From Paracoccaceae bacterium (lineage in GTDB: Bacteria > Pseudomonadota > Alphaproteobacteria > Rhodobacterales > Rhodobacteraceae), in assembly GCA_019090405.1 (NCBI GenBank), contig JAHRVZ010000421.1:1-6305 (forward strand): a DNA stretch of 6,305 nucleotides, written 5' to 3'. Position numbers and translations under genes: made by a program. Shown one piece after another: positions 5,736 through 6,305 of the stretch; the first letter of the stretch is position 1, and every line of letters begins with the position of its first letter. The notes under the pieces are model-generated. The model ran no database searches and was not told where the DNA came from. It saw only the letters and a program-made list of their open reading frames with translations.

Positions 5736-6305
5736 CGGAATGGGTTCTTTTGTTTTGTGACAGAAGCTCTTGGTAAATCTCACTCATGCGGGCAACATGC
5801 ACGTCCAGCCCCATATTTTGGTGTACATAGTCACGAGCCGCCAAAGTAAGTCTTTCGCGCAGGTCCGGCCTTTCATCCAATTGCCGCACTGGCGCAACAA
5901 AGGCGGCGGCATCATACGGGTCAACCAAAAAGCCATTTTCGCCGTCCCTGATTGCTTCAATATTTCCACCATGGGCCGTGGCAACCACGGGCGTGCCCAA
6001 ATGCATGGCTTCGATCAAAGTACGACCAAATGGTTCGTCCAACGCCGTCACCAGCGTAATGTCCACTCCGGTCATTGCCTCGGAAACTGATGCGCGATGC
6101 CCCATCAAGTGAACGTTTTCTGCAATTCCAAGGTCTCGAGCCAGTCGCTGACAGTCGTCTTCCAATCCTGCGGCCGCGGCTTCGACCTCTCCAAAGAGAA
6201 GGCCGTGCACAGGTCTTTCGGGCATGGCAGCAGCGATATGCGCGATGGCACGGACAAAGTGATCTGGCCGTTTTCGGCTGTTCAAAAGCCCAAAATACCC
6301 CAGCA
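5725..6305 (-). CDS. GT4-type glycosyltransferase, C-terminal half (partial at window edge)
   Basis: The frame is open through the right edge, so only about 193 C-terminal residues are present and the N-terminal acceptor domain is outside. The visible part is the donor-binding Rossmann domain of a GT-B retaining transferase. It opens with LGYFGLLNSRKRPD, the beta-strand plus arginine/lysine segment typical of GT4. It continues with an LGIAENVHLMGH stretch. The nucleotide-sugar motif EPFGRTLIE (bases 6036-6010) follows, whose two glutamates fit the E-x7-E pattern, then GTPVVAT, HGGNIEAI and ENGFLVDPYD. A TTG at 6285 is internal and not a start. The enzyme should add a sugar to a growing surface glycan at the cytoplasmic membrane face; donor and linkage are not predictable. 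Its stop lies 11 nt inside the sulfotransferase gene. Confidence 0.92.
   Translation of the reverse strand, partial: LGYFGLLNSRKRPDHFVRAIAHIAAAMPERPVHGLLFGEVEAAAAGLEDDCQRLARDLGIAENVHLMGHRASVSEAMTGVDITLVTALDEPFGRTLIEAMHLGTPVVATAHGGNIEAIRDGENGFLVDPYDAAAFVAPVRQLDERPDLRERLTLAARDYVHQNMGLDVHVARMSEIYQELLSQNKRTHSDAA

Noticed and set aside
5736..5783. Upstream GTG start for the sulfotransferase
   Set aside because: It would add 16 residues unlike the family and lengthen the overlap with the glycosyltransferase to 59 nt; ATG 5735 fits the expected distance to the PAPS loop.
5166..5849. Plus-strand open frame of 227 codons
   Set aside because: It lies antisense to the sulfotransferase and glycosyltransferase, both strongly supported by motifs. 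Its product shows no family pattern.

Overview
The window looks like an alphaproteobacterial chromosome fragment, probably from a Roseobacter-type Rhodobacterales. This is an inference from gene style, mid-range G+C in the genes and a CtrA-like site; it was not tested by any search. All recognisable genes lie on the minus strand, so transcription runs from high to low coordinates. All of them belong to cell-surface polysaccharide metabolism.

First block (6305 to 4899). The C-terminal half of a GT4-type glycosyltransferase enters from the right edge. It overlaps by 11 nt a PAPS-dependent sulfotransferase-like gene. Together they look like the end of an operon that builds and sulfates a surface glycan.

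Spacer (4898 to 4328). This is about 570 nt with no convincing gene. It is about 38% G+C by hand count over 4381-4860. It holds an exact CtrA-type TTAA-N7-TTAAC motif, two GANTC sites, several palindromes, a TATAAT hexamer and, nearer the next gene, a tandem repeat that carries a consensus -35 hexamer. I read it as the promoter and regulatory region of the second block. No strong intrinsic terminator is visible for the first block.

Second block (4327 to 50). A 707-aa membrane-anchored nucleotide-sugar 4,6-dehydratase of the FlaA1/WbpM/PglF/CapD family comes first. It is followed by a GtrA-family small membrane protein and then by a large GT-C membrane protein resembling family GT39. The last two genes overlap by 4 nt. 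The dehydratase stop codon overlaps the ATG of a possible 27-codon leader ORF that ends just before gtrA. The plausible joint role is as follows: the dehydratase makes a 4-keto-6-deoxy amino-sugar nucleotide, GtrA moves an undecaprenyl-phosphate-linked sugar across the inner membrane, and the GT-C enzyme transfers it to a periplasmic acceptor. The polyprenyl-phosphate glycosyltransferase (GtrB) that normally completes such a set is not in the window.

No RNA genes, insertion sequences, CRISPR arrays or attachment sites were seen. The most unusual points are the cell-cycle-type regulatory signature in the spacer, the incomplete Gtr-like module downstream of a dehydratase, and the possible coupling ORF between the dehydratase and gtrA.
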